A program made the position numbers and the translations under genes. The notes under the pieces were generated by a model, which searched no databases, was not told the origin of the DNA, and saw only the letters and a program-made list of their open reading frames with translations. Of a stretch of DNA of 64,000 nucleotides, positions 20,464 to 32,396 are shown one piece after another; the first letter of the stretch is position 1; the number at the start of each line of letters is the position of its first letter. The stretch lies in contig MCGT01000022.1 in the NCBI GenBank assembly GCA_002104935.1, forward strand, positions 310,001 through 374,000, in the 5' to 3' direction. The stretch comes from Hesseltinella vesiculosa. Its lineage: Eukaryota; Mucoromycota; Mucoromycetes; Mucorales; Cunninghamellaceae.

Positions 20464-20714
20464 AGACTTTTTTTTATGACTGCCTCCCATGCCATGATGG
20501 TATGAGGAGGTGTGAAACCCTTTCATGAGGTTTGAAAACAGTGACAACGTAAGTAGCCAAAAAAAAAAAAAGAAGGTTATCGACTTGGAGCATGTCACTC
20601 ATTTTAATTTCTCAATGACGACATTCAATTTTTATCATCTTTCCCAATTTCTCTTTTACTGTACGATTTTCATCTTGTGCAACCTGACATTTGTTTATGG
20701 TTTAAGCGTATTAC

Positions 20715-22427
20715 TTAGGCATGCCTTGCTTTTTTGGCTTGTCTTGCATGATGATCATCTTTACTCGTTCGGCTGGACTTGATATCGTTGTCTTCTTGTG
20801 TGATTCGTCTAAGCGGGTATTCCAGGTTTTGTTGCGCAAGCACACTAGTGTGATGAAATAGCCATTGAATACCTTTCTGATAAAAAAAACGGAAGCCTCG
20901 CATTTTTCTCAGACATATTACTTACTTGGCCACAGGCTTGGGATCCTCTTGAAAGTACGGGTGGTTCAGTGCTTTTTCGGCCGTGATTCGTTTAGCCGGG
21001 TCGTATTCTAGCAAAGAAGCCAGCAAATTGAACCCTGCTTCACTTTTGTGACCAGGCATCATTTGGTATGCTTGTTTCAAGTTATTTGAGCATCTAAAAA
21101 AAAAACCAATGAGCATACATGTTACGTTGGATAATTTCTTTTTTTTTTTTTTTTTGTCTTACGGTGTGAATGAGTTGAGCTGTGGAAAGTCGGGTAGGTT
21201 GTCGATCGTCGGCCATCGTTCCTCTAAGGGAGAAAAGGGTAAGCTTGAAGAGCTACAGAGTATGCTTGTCACTTGCTTGTTGGAACGCCGAGGACTTCGA
21301 AAATTTTAAGCAGTTGGCTTCGCTGGAATGGCACGTTTTTCTTGTTATCCATCTTGGCCTCGTCCCCTTTAAAGATCGGCTTGAGAGCAAGCAACTCGCC
21401 AAAAATGCACCCAATCGCCCACATGTCGACCGCCTTTGTATAATGCCTTGAGCCTAGCAGTAATTCTGGAGCACGATACCAGATGGTCACCACCACTTTA
21501 TCACCATTAAATAGCGGCTGCAAAGGCTTGTTGAACAGCCGGGCAAGACCAAGATCACCTGGAAAAAAAAAAAAAAAAGGCAGCCATCAGCCCAATGCTC
21601 TCCGTTGACATTCTCTTTGTGCATCGTCTGACATGCCTGTTTTTACAATGCCATCGCTTGTTAATAGCACTACGAAAAAAGAAAAAATGGTTGAGACCCA
21701 TTTTCCTCCAGCCGATTCCCATTCCTCTTACCGTTGGCTGGTTTCAAATCTCGATGCAGCACCCAATTGGCATGAAGATAGGCCACACCATTGATCAATT
21801 GCCATAGCAGCGACTTAACAACCACTTCTTGAATAGGTTTTCGTTCGATATGCAGGTGATGATGAATGATTTGCTGATGAATAAAGCAATAGGGGAAAGA
21901 ACAGGTTAGGTGCAAGCGGTTCCAGCTTAATGACAATCTTACCAGAAAGTCATGTTCTGCATATTCAAACACCATAAAAATGGCTTTATCTTCCAGCAGG
22001 ACTTCTTCGAGGCCCACGATGTTGGGATGATTCAATTCTCGACAAAGCTACCATGGGTGGAAATGGGAAAAATGAATAATGAAGGTTGAGACCGGGTCAC
22101 AAGCATGGGCTGAAAGCTTACAGCAATCTCTCGGGACGCACTCTGACTGATGCCAGTGTAATGATGCGTTTCCCCCTCCCTATCAGGTTTGAATTTTTTA
22201 ATGGCAAATTCACGGGTATCGTCTCTAATGATAAAAAGGGTGAACGAACGTGAGCGAATGAGTGCTTAAGCAACATAAACACGTGCATGGTCTTGCCTGT
22301 TTTTTGATTTTGCCTTGTACACTCGGCCATATGTCCCCGAGCTAATGAATCCAAGAATATCATATTTGTCTAGTACTTTTGGCCGACATGCATCTCGCTT
22401 TAGTTTATATTCAGTCATGGACATCAT
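20715..22427 (-). CDS. SSN3: Cyclin-dependent kinase 8, Mediator kinase module
   Basis: Kinase of the Mediator CDK8 module with cyclin C, Med12 and Med13. It phosphorylates RNA polymerase II CTD and transcription factors in the nucleus. Exons: 22427-22297, 22224-22122, 22047-21943, 21873-21732, 21669-21637, 21558-21277, 21223-21163, 21093-20926, 20844-20715; 384 residues. Motifs: glycine loop SSGTYGRV, the CDK8 form of the PSTAIRE helix ([20 protein letters not shown]), [12 protein letters not shown] in place of DFG (human CDK8 has DMG), and [11 protein letters not shown]...[29 protein letters not shown]. The C-tail [15 protein letters not shown] is typical of fungal CDK8. Three of eight introns have GC donors (after 22297, 21637 and 21277); each is required by frame and alignment. 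Exon 5 is 33 nt. Confidence 0.96.
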
Positions 22428-22559
22428 TAAAGGCAACCAGAGTAAAAAATGGAGAAGAAAAGAGAAAACACTGCAAAGAACGTCGCTCTTTTTTTTTTTT
22501 TTTTTTTGACACAAGCAAAATTTAATTGTACAAGACTCTATGATGAAAAGACAGGAGAG

Positions 22560-23465
22560 CTACATAAGGGAGGCATTTTCAGCTTGTTGGTCTTTTTGAT
22601 CTTGTTCTTCGGCCCAGGAGAACCCATAGCGGGTGGAAGGCGCTTGATAGGAGATCAATGAAGCCAGCACTTCGTCAATGGTTTCCGCCACGCAAAAGAT
22701 CTCGGCATTTCCTTCAGGCACAAATTTTTCTATTCCCTCAAACCATAGCAGTAAGAACCGACCCTTCCCTTTCCCGTCACACGCATTACCTTGGATACAA
22801 TGGTGGATCCATTGCACAAACAAGCCAAAGTAGTTCTTGGTATTTAACAAAATAATGGGTTTGCTGTGAATATTTAGTTGGGACCAGGTAATCATTTCCA
22901 GCATTTCTTCAAAAGTGCCGTAGCCTATCATAGCAAAGATAAGAGGAGAGCATGGCAATGTCAGAAAAACTACATAGGATTTGCGGCAAGGCTTACCACC
23001 AGGGAGAACAACAAAAGCGTCACTTTCCTTTGCCATCGTTTTCTTGCGCTCGTGCATATCCTTGACAACAACCACGTCACCCAGCTGGCGGCTGCCTTGC
23101 TTGTACAACGTCTCCGGGACAACGGAAAGAACAGACCCGCCTTTCTCCAGCACACCCTGGGCAATGGCGCCCATGACACCCACGCTGGTTGTTTTAGGAT
23201 CGAAAAGTGAGTCATTCCCTTCCGCATCTTGCATTCTCATACCTTCCACCACCAAACACAAGTCGATAGCCCTGATTGGCAAGCTGGTGTCCTAGGACTG
23301 GATAAAAAAAATGAAGACCAGGACTAGATTTAACGAAAAAGCTTTCTTACTCTTAGCTTGTTCGACATAAATGGGATCGGCTCCATTGTGAGAACCACAG
23401 AACACGCAAACGCTTTTGATGATGTCTGATCGAGGAGCAGGCTTGGTCAGAACTGGCTTGGACAT
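22560..23465 (-). CDS. LOG-family cytokinin riboside 5'-monophosphate phosphoribohydrolase
   Basis: Hydrolyses the N-glycosidic bond of nucleotide monophosphates, releasing free base (cytokinin or related) and ribose phosphate. Such proteins were long mislabelled lysine decarboxylases. Exons: 23465-23351, 23291-23243, 23184-22997, 22924-22790, 22729-22560; 218 residues. Rossmann start VCVFCGSHNGADP; GGGSVGVMG at about 52-60, assembled across intron 2; the family signature PGGYGTFEEMLEMITWSQL at about 116-134, split by an intron inside PGG. A Gln/Glu/Ser-rich tail follows. The long uninterrupted open frame here reads through three in-frame introns; splicing them restores normal LOG spacing. 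The stop is 132 bp from the CDK8 start on the same strand. Confidence 0.95.
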
Positions 23466-24820
23466 TAGAAGAAGAGCAGGAGCAAAAAAGGGAAGAAAAA
23501 AAAAGCGTCCCAAGAATCGGGGCTTGCTTTTTCCTTTTTCTATTGCCACAGTACGAATCCTATGCCAGTTCCTCTCTATCCACGGCCACACTAAGTGCTG
23601 TGCTGCTTCCCACCAAGACACACCCAAGCAAGCCACTCTCATTGCAGGAGTCGTACAAGCACACGCCTGGCCGAGCCTCCTCTTCTCCCTCTTCCACCGC
23701 TTAACCTCGCACCCCTGCTAGAAGCTAACCAATCTAATCAAGGTATGCCTTGGCTCTTCCTCCTCATGGCTAGCCTCTGCAATTCATGAAGTAGAGCGTA
23801 CGAGCTTGCATTTCGCCAGATCCAAAGAAAGTCCTGGGGATGCTGACCGTTTTCGAAAGCCCGTGGTCCATTTGGAAAAAAAAGGGAATCTTGTGCACTA
23901 AATCTTAAAGGGCATTAGGAAAATTTCAGGAGGTCCCAGCCAAATTCGACCTCATCCTTTCAGCTCGAGGACTGCCGAGTCGGTGCATGCTGGGAAAGAA
24001 GCCCAGACTGTGCACGAAGCAGGCAAAGGATGATGAGTGGTGGGCAAGAGCACAATGTTGTTATAGTCGCTGGTGCTGAACTAGGGCTACCAGTAAAGAT
24101 AGGAAATGACGGGGAAGCCACACTTGTGGTGTTCCTAGCTTGGCTCCTCGTTTTCATGCAAGATTTAGGCTTGTTGTCTGCATCATGTCTAAGCACAGGC
24201 TACGTGCTGTTCAGAGAGCAAAGGGACTGTGCGGAGATTGTTTTTTTTTAGAGATCGAGGCGATCAGAAATTTTATTTGGCAGTGACGTAACTATGTAAG
24301 AGGTCGTGGCAAAGAGCGAGCGAGGAATATGTTTAAAGGGTAGCCGGGTTAAAGAGACGGGATACATCACGCAGGAGCTGGGTGGACTTGTTCACGGAAA
24401 GAAGAGGAGTTGTGCTCCCATTTTCTTCTTGGTTTTTAAGCAAAGCCATGGTTTTTTTCCATTTCTCTTCGTATTTTATCCAAGTCTCCTAACAATTCGA
24501 ATGAAAGTGTCCTATTTTCGTATTCATGAACGCACGTCCCTACACGTGGCACCCATCCTCTATCTGCTGATTTCTTCGCTCATTGGACACAGGCGTTTCT
24601 GCGGCTGAATTTTGAAGGATTGCCTCGGGAGAGCAAAAAAAAAAAAAAAGAGAGCTGGGTTCAAAGAAAGTTTATCAGCTCCAACGGTTTCTTCTCGGTT
24701 GGTGTCATTTTATTTAGTTTGTACTGTATTGCCATACCTCCATGAAGACAAGAACGAAAATACCAAGTTAGCATGATGTACTTTTCAAAGATCCGGTTTT
24801 GTGCTGTAAAAAAAAAAAGT
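23466..24820. other. 1.35-kb gene-free stretch
   Basis: LOG promoter and PIG-S 3' flank. Higher GC than most spacers here, especially 23520-23720, yet open frames are short and without family features. I see no repeats or RNA gene. It could hide a decayed gene. Confidence 0.5.
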
Positions 24821-26872
24821 CTATTCTGTTTTGGTTTTTTGGGCAGAAGATTTCCATTGCTTAAGGGTTTTGACAATGGCCATGACCAGAGGGACAGAGA
24901 TGGGGACAAATAGCGGCATATAGATAGCATATTTGTGCTCGTCAGGGAAGTACAGCATGGAGACCATGGTGGGGTCAAAGAAGGCTTTTTCAGAGAGCTC
25001 GATGGCTTGGCTGGAGGAGGCGAGGGCTTGGTCATACGCACCTTGGGCGAGCGCCTCTTGAACCGAGTGGATGCAGGCAAGCGACTGATGCACCTGTTCC
25101 TGGATATGATCGAGCACCACCATGTTGGGGATCTCTAGCACAAGCTGACTAAGCGATCGAAGGGTGGCAATGGCATTGATGACGTTTTCCATGGTACGGC
25201 GACGTACAAGATTATCCTTTTCAAAGGTGGTGACTCCAGTGTGAGGCGCAAGCGTGAACGTCATGTTAATACTGGGTGGTAGAGCGGCAACAGTGGAGGC
25301 TGTAGCATCTTGGATTCCCATCAAGCTTCGTAACTGGGAGACAAAGATCTTCATGATGGGCTGTAAATCAGCCCTGGTGATGGTAAAACGGCCCAAGTCA
25401 AGGGCAGACTTGGGTGGGTTCTTGACATTGACGCCGCCCCAGCGAGGAATCAAAAAGGCATTGCTGAGCAGCGGCTGGCCATGGGTGTCATGGATTCGTA
25501 ATGGTGTTTCGTCAGCCGATGGAATGTACAGGATAAAGTTGATGATTGGGTACAGAGAAATGCTGGAGGCTAAAGAATGAGGCAGTGTCAGAAAGCTTTC
25601 CGGTAGGCCGCCTTTGGTCAACTATTCGCTACCGAGATTCCAGTCAGCAGTATTGACAAAATGGGACAATTGTTCCGGATTAAAGTAGAAATAGCTGGGA
25701 AGATTGGCACGTTCCTTGAAGTGAGGCGTTTGGGACAAGGGTGCGTAGTTCTGGATCTGAGAATCAACAGTAAAATTTGACAGGTCTGATAATTCATGCA
25801 AGAGAGGTGTCAAGTAGCCTAAAGTGGGATACAACAAAATCAGACCTAGTAAGCCATTCACTACGGCCACTTACTGTTGATGGCTTGACGGATCTCCCAT
25901 TCGACAGAAACGGATTGAGGGTTGTTGTTCATCAAACTAAAGGTAATTTGATATTTGGACGAGTATTTAAAGGTGCGCATGCTGTTGGCATTGTACTTCA
26001 TTTTTTTTTAAGAAAAAAAAAATGAGCGTGAGACAAAGGTCAATGCCACCGATCTTGACTTTTTTTTTTACCTTGTCAGCTTGATTCGAGGAGCAAGCAA
26101 TGTCGTTCAAGGATTGGAATTCGGGCTGAAACATGGCAGGTATCAAGGATGACAAGGTTTGGTCAAGTATGGCTATGCATGCGATAAAAAAGAGAGGGTG
26201 GGTATCTCAGCAAACCAGCATCCTTGGTGTGTTACCTGGATCAGCGTCAGTGTGGAGACGAATGAAGCACTTGCGGTCGCTTCCCATTTGCACTTGCACA
26301 GGCCCTTGAGAAACCGAGGTATCGATATAAAAGTTATATTGCCCCACCGTTGTATTGGAAGGCTGATCGAGAGTCGAGTCGTCATCTACAAAGAAAAATA
26401 CCGTGCAGCAAAAGAGATCAGCAAGGGCAATAAAATGAACTGCCAAGCACTAACCAGGAGCACTGACATCCATCACTTTCCATTGCACTGCCAGTGGAAA
26501 CGTGGCACAAGGGCTTTGGAATGCCTGCATGAGTTTTTCTTCAAGATGTGGTAGCTGCAGGGAAACTCGTGGAACGTGGATGTTGATGGTCGTGGGCAAC
26601 TGGAACGTTGATGCCTATGACATAGTCAAATCCATACATAGCGAAGAAGATGAGCCTAGGGTTGAAGATGCAATGGAAAGATCAAGCTAATCACTTACGT
26701 TTCTTGTTTGCCAGGTATCAATGTCGTGATAGGGTAGGTGTGCTCGATAGACATTTGTTGTTTTCCACCAGAACGGCACGCCCAGTAACACCACGCACCA
26801 AAAGGCTAAGATGACCTGCAAGGTGGTGTCTAGTTTAATGGGAATGAGTCGTGTCGAACGGTCAATCGTCAT
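24821..26872 (-). CDS. GPI17: GPI transamidase subunit PIG-S / Gpi17
   Basis: ER membrane subunit of the complex that attaches GPI anchors to proteins. Exons: 26872-26699, 26614-26455, 26385-26236, 26172-26072, 25995-25875, 25818-25633, 25569-24821; 546 residues. N-terminal membrane segment (TTLQVILAFWCVVLLGVPFWW, about 15-36), a large lumenal domain, and a C-terminal membrane segment (MPLFVPISVPLVMAIVKTL) before a short Lys-rich cytosolic tail. Family landmarks: YRAHLPY after TM1, SLYPIINFILYIP, NAFLIPRWGGV and DLQPIMKIFVSQLRSLMGI. An in-frame TAG at 25622-25624 lies inside a 63-bp GT-AG intron and is not a disruption. Human PIG-S aligns across the junction as LGSSAASLYP. Confidence 0.94.
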
Positions 26873-27618
26873 GGGTCTACATTACCTTTGAGATTAACTG
26901 CCATGTAGTGGTGAAGAAAGAAAGCGGAAAAAAGAAAGAAAAAAGAAAAAAAAAAAAAAGAAAACTGCTTTTGTGCCGCACCTTTTTTCGTTCCTTGACC
27001 CGTTTTTGACCGCTTGGCCTGGTTACTTCTTCGCAAGACTAAAATTCGTAGTTGGCTGAAAGATCATCTCAGATGACCGACTTGCCCACAAAACTAAAAA
27101 AAAAAAAAAATACAGTCATTTTTAATAAACAAAAGCGAGAAACCGCCACGGCCGCCTGCGGTTACGAAGTCAAGTGCCTGCAAAATCATATCTGGATCAT
27201 GCTTTACCATTTAGCAGTGCTAACTCTTCCTCTACTTTGAAATGTCCTACTTTTGTTGAACAAGATCAAACTCAAGAAGGACCAACCAACGATGCTTCCC
27301 AAATGGAAGAGTGGTGACCGATTTTGTACATAAAATTTAGCTCTGTAAAAGGCCAGTGTTTTTTTTGAATCCCAGCAACAGTGGCAAGGGCGCATTTATT
27401 TTTTCAATGATGATCACGGATTTGCTTGCATTGGATACCAAACGAATTGAGAGCGAATGAAGGATCAGATGAACTATGGCGAACTACTAGATTGAAAAGA
27501 AAGTTAATTTTTTATTCATTTCTGGGACGACCCTTTGGCTTCAAGCGGCATTATTGTTGATAAATGATGTTTACTGTATTTGCATGAAAATATATATTTA
27601 GTTGCTGCATGATTTTGT
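26873..27618. other. PIG-S promoter and ABC transporter 3' flank
   Basis: AT-rich, with A-runs at about 26940-26960 and 27096-27110. No gene is seen. Confidence 0.6.
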
Positions 27619-30600
27619 TCAGACATCTACTCTCAATGATTGTTGCTGTACGAGATTAGCATAGAATCCATTAAGCTCCAAAAGACTGTAGTGGTCGCCT
27701 TGCTCAATCACCTGGCCATTGTCCACGACACAGATGATGTCGGCATTCTAAAAGGGAAAAATAGAAATGTCAACGCCCCAGTCCGGCCAGTTTTTCTTCT
27801 TCTTCCCCTGACCTGTATGCTGGAGAGGCGGTGAGCAATGGTAATGGCGGTGCGACCGCCTTTGCTGAGAATGTTGTCAATGGCCCTCTGTACGAGAGCC
27901 TCGGACTCGCTGTCCAGCGCAGATGTGGCTTCATCTAACAGGAGCAACTTGGGTTTGCTGATCAGGGCACGTGCAATGGCAATTCTTTGTTTCTGTCCCC
28001 CAGACATTTGCGACCTAGAAAGGACAAGAAAACAGTGGTCATTGGAAAAGGCACGCGTTGGTTTTTTTTTTCTTACCCCTTGTCGCCTACTCTTGTGTTA
28101 TAGCCATTGGGGAGAGACGAGATAAAATTGTGAATGTTGGCTTGTTTGCATGCCTCTACAATGTCGTCCACCGCCAGTTCCATGTCTTCATGTCCGCCAA
28201 AGCGAATGTTCTCTTCGATCGTCATGTCAAAGAGCCTAAGCAGGAGCGGAGAACAAAATAGAGAGGGTCAATGCCTGGGTACCACAGACTCCTTGGTGAC
28301 TTACACAGGCTCTTGTCCAACAAGGGCCATATGACTTCGTAAGTTGTGAAGGGCCAAGCTCTTGGTATTATGATTGTCCAGCGCAACAGTGCCGGAGGCG
28401 GGGTCATACCAACGCTGCAGCAAACCAATGGATGTTGATTTTCCTGAGCGTACAGATTAAAAAAAAAAAAAAGACGCGCTTAAGACAATTCATTTCATTC
28501 CCTGTGTCCTTTTTTCTCAAGAGTTTACCACAGCCACTTTTTCCTACCAAGGCGACCGTTTTGCCTGTGGGGATGTTCAAGGAGAATTGGCCCCTGAAGA
28601 TTGGGGCGTCGGGACGGGCAGGGTAGCAAAAGGCGATATGTTGAAAGTCAACCTTGCCATCAACAGTAGTGAGCTCCAGCCCTTCGAGATCAGGGTCGAT
28701 TTGAGAGACGCGGTCGAGAAGAGCAAAGATACACTGGGCTGAGCGATTGGCTTTGATAAACGCGGCGGTGAACTGGCTGAAACGGTTAATGCCTTGAGCG
28801 GTAGATAGGAGAGTCAACAGTGTCACCATAAGGGATTGCACATCCATCAAACGTTGGCTGATAAGGTGGGAGCCAGCATGAAACGCCACGGCAATAGCGT
28901 ACATCGTGATGGCATGGTTGAGGCCATGACCAAAGGAGGCAAAGTAAGCTTTTTGTACCGTCTGCTTGTGACTTGTGGCAATGGACGCGTCATATTTGTA
29001 CTCAAAGTAGGCTTGACGGTTGAGCATGGCGACTGTGCGGATTTCTGTAAAGGCTTCACAAGCAACATGTCCACTCTGCTCGTTGGATTTCCTCGATTTT
29101 TCCTCTAAACGCTTATGCACCAAAGATTCATAGGCACTAGACATTACCAAAAACGGCACCACACCTAGGATAATCAGGGCCAACCTCCAACTGAATAAAA
29201 ATGCAATGGTGAGGCCTATGCGTGAGAAAAAAAAAAGTGAGATGTCCAAGCGCCCATGTCATCCAAAAGGTGCGATGCAAGGTTTTTACCTATACAAGCG
29301 GTGACAGTAAACTGAACGACATCGCCCCAGACTTTAGTGATCATTTCATTGACATTCTTGGCATCCACTGCGAGACGGGTAGTCAGCGACCCCACCTTGT
29401 TGTCGTCAAGGTCAAAGTATCCTATTTCTTGCTTCATGTATTGGACAAAGAGCAGTTGGCGTAGGCGTTGAGTGAACGTTTCGCCGGCGGATTCAAAGGA
29501 GATGATCTGTCCAGAGAAGCCAAAAAGAGCAACCGCAGCCATCAGGGCAAACATGAAAGCATAAAAATTGGGACCTTCCAGTGGGCCGTAGACTTCACGT
29601 CCAAAGCCAGGGTTACTGATCTCTGTGATGACTGAGCCATAGACAACCGCATGGAGCGGGAACATCGCACCAGCAATGGTGGCGCAAAAGCAGCCCAGGA
29701 TCAGGAATGGCCATTCAGGTTTCATCAGGACCAGCACTCGGCCGGTCATGTTCCATTGGGATGGTAGGGGATGTGGGGTATCTGAGATAGCAATGCCTTG
29801 TGCAGTGGCGGTTTCCAGAGGTGGAAATTCTTCGTCATTATCTGACAGCGGCAGTGTGGATGTGTCGTCATTGTCGCCATACATATCGGAGCCAAAAATG
29901 GGGGAGATAGGCGTAGGGGTCGTGCTGACGGGGTGAAATGATTCGTAACAAGAGGAGTGCCTGTGTAGCCTGTGGGGTGATGGCGTGGTGGGGCTGACAG
30001 TATTGATCCTATCGGAGGAATAACGGGTTTGGGTTTGGAGACTGTTGCGAGTGGGGCTTTGGCAGCAGCTGGGTGGGCCAGGGAACAACCGGATGCTGTC
30101 GTTGTCTATTTGATTGGCATCACATTCACGTCTGGTGGAGATGGTTTGTTGGGCGACAAGATCAGCATAAATACCAGCATTGTCCAAGAGCGAGTCATGT
30201 GTGCCTTGCTCTCTGATCTGACCGTGATCCATCACCACGATCCAATCGGCATTGCGGATCGTCGATAGTCGGTGCGCAATCACCAATGTTGTTCGATTGT
30301 CTGATGCTGATTCCAATGCCTTTTGTACCAGTCGTTCTGATTGCGTGTCTAAGGCTGATGTTGCCTAATCATGGCGGGCCAGAGAAAGAGAGGGTGAGAA
30401 AATGAGGAAACCGTGGAGCGCCAATTTAACTGTTCCGTTTTTTTTTTTTTTTTTTTTTTTTTTGCGTTGTTACTTCGTCCAATAATAAAATGGGTGGGTT
30501 TTTGAGAATGGCTCGGGCAATGGCAATACGCTGTTTCTGGCCACCGGAGAGCATTGTGCTGCTGATGAGGGTGTTGTAGCCGTCAGGTAATTTTTCTATA

Positions 30601-32039
30601 AAGTCGTGGCAGTAGGCTTGGCGACAGGCATGCTCAAGCTGAGCATCCTCCATTTTGTCCATGTCAGTGTCGGGCAAAAGGTCGGTGGCGGTGGTGCCTA
30701 GTCGCAGATTTTCACGGATGGTCATGTTGAAGAGAACAGGCTCTTGTGACACGATGCCGATTTGTTGGCGCAGGGTATGCAGTGGCCAGGACCGTGCATC
30801 CTTGCCGTCCACAAGGACCTGGCCATTTGTAGGGTCGTAGAAGCGCTGGAGCAGTTGAAAGGTAGTGGATTTTCCAGAGCCAGACATGCCTACAAGCGCC
30901 ACGGTCATGCCTGGGCGGATGTGGAATGACAGGTCTTGAAGGATAGGTACATCAGGACGAGTAGGGTAAGCAAACGAAACGTGGCGAAACTGCAGCTCGC
31001 CCTTGGCAGGAAGTGGTGGAGCTGTGACTTGAGGGCTGTGGATGATTTTCGGCGCGCGATCGATGGTGGCAAAGAGATGCGTGGCAGCTGCTTTGGCAGA
31101 TGCAACGGCAGCCAAGTTGGGTGGCACGTTGACTAACGACATAGCGCCCACAACCATGGCGGTAAACACAACAAGGACCGAGGTGCCTTCGATCAGCTGG
31201 TTATGGACAAGGCGGGCGCCATACCAAAAGGTGAGAGAGTAGGTGGCGAACAGAATAAACATGAAGCCACCATAGGCCAGGCCGGCAGCAACCGCCCGCT
31301 TGATGCCGGCAACCCAGGCCTTTTCCAACGCGTGTTCGTAGCGCTTGGCAAAGCGCCGCTGCAATTGGAAAGCAGCGACGGTGCGGATGGCGGAGAAGAC
31401 TTGCTCGGTGACAGCAGCAGCTTTGGCGTAGGCGTTTTGGGAATGCCTGGTGAAGCGTGAGGTCACAAGCAGCATGACGGTGCCGAAAGCAGCGAGCATC
31501 GGTATAGTGGCTAGCATGATCACAGACAAGCGCCAGCTGGTCACAAAGGCTACGACAAAGCCGGCGGTGAACTGGGACAAGGACGTCAGCATCAGGCCGA
31601 ATTTTTCGCTGATGCCATCCTGGACTGTCTGTGTGTCGGTAGTGAGACGGGTGGTCAGTGAGCCGTCGGCAGCTTCGTCAAACCAAGCCATGTCCTGGTG
31701 CAGGACGGCATGAACGTAGGCTACTCGCATTCGCTTTGCTTGGTTCTCGCCACACATCACCCACAGGCAGTTCGACACATAGGCACCCACCAGGACGCCG
31801 GTGCCCATATAGACCAGTACCAGCACCAGCGGTTGTGTTGCCTGCATCACATGGGCTTCATTCAAAGAATGCATGTTGCCAAGCAGTTTTCCATAGAATA
31901 TCATACTTGCTGGTTGGATGGCTCCCAAGGCTAAGGAGAAACATGTCGCAATAGCTATCATCACACGGTCTTTTGTGGAAGCAAAGCGAAACAACCGCAG
32001 TAGAGGCGTAGGCTTGGTCACAGATGCTTTAGCCTCCAT
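27619..32039 (-). CDS. Full-length ABCB-type (P-glycoprotein/MDR) exporter
   Basis: ATP-driven export of lipophilic compounds or peptides across the plasma or an internal membrane. Exons: 32039-30474, 30364-29290, 29215-28529, 28443-28305, 28235-28077, 28014-27813, 27747-27619; 1318 residues, arranged TMD1-NBD1-linker-TMD2-NBD2. NBD1: Walker [10 protein letters not shown] (about 383-391), signature LSGGQKQR, Walker [12 protein letters not shown] cut by intron 1 after Asp-Glu. NBD2: GKSGCGKST (cut by an intron), [20 protein letters not shown]. Both H-loops sit in the motif IAHRLS. The linker (about 610-730) is Ser/Thr/Pro/Asp-rich with no fold. Intron 1 contains 26 consecutive T on plus (A on the coding strand). 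The first half has one very long exon and the second half is more finely split. Substrate unknown; a single gene with no biosynthetic neighbours. Confidence 0.96.
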
Positions 32040-32396
32040 GAATGGTCTAGAAAAAAAAAAAAAAGAAAAAAACGTAGTAGAAAACAAAGAAGAAAAAAAA
32101 AGCAGATTCGTGGTGTGAGATGATGTTCAAAAACCGAAAAGGATGCCATTTGAACCGAAATCCATACCGGTGGTCATCTCTAAAAAAAGGGTATTCATGC
32201 TACTGGAAAATGCTGGATGGCCTCGGGTCGGGAAAACATGTCACGAAAGACCAAAAACAGGTTCGGGGTTTCAAGCAAGTCTCGTTTCAAGTTCTCTTTT
32301 TGTGGTCTTGGCGGTTCTCGTTTTTCCCTCTTTTTTTTTTTCTTTGTTATTTTTTCGTTTTTCTATCTTTTATCTAACAATTGTTTAATCATCAAG
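32040..32396. promoter_or_regulatory. Divergent promoter region, ABC transporter / TVP18
   Basis: 357 bp between two divergent start codons, with T-rich tracts near both. A T-run ending in CTAG just upstream of 32039 on minus could be a 5'UTR intron acceptor. Confidence 0.4.

Noticed and set aside
22560..23282. 240-codon uninterrupted open frame as the LOG protein
   Set aside because: It contains intron translations that break the GGGSVG and PGGYGT motifs. Splicing three in-phase introns restores the normal family length.
24661..25080. 139-codon minus-strand open frame at the PIG-S 3' end
   Set aside because: Overlaps the PIG-S terminal exon in another frame and has low-complexity Ser/Pro/Leu composition.
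25622..25624. In-frame TAG in the PIG-S gene, suggesting a pseudogene
   Set aside because: It lies inside a GT-AG intron (25632-25570). Splicing joins NL to ASSISLYP in frame and matches the family across the junction.
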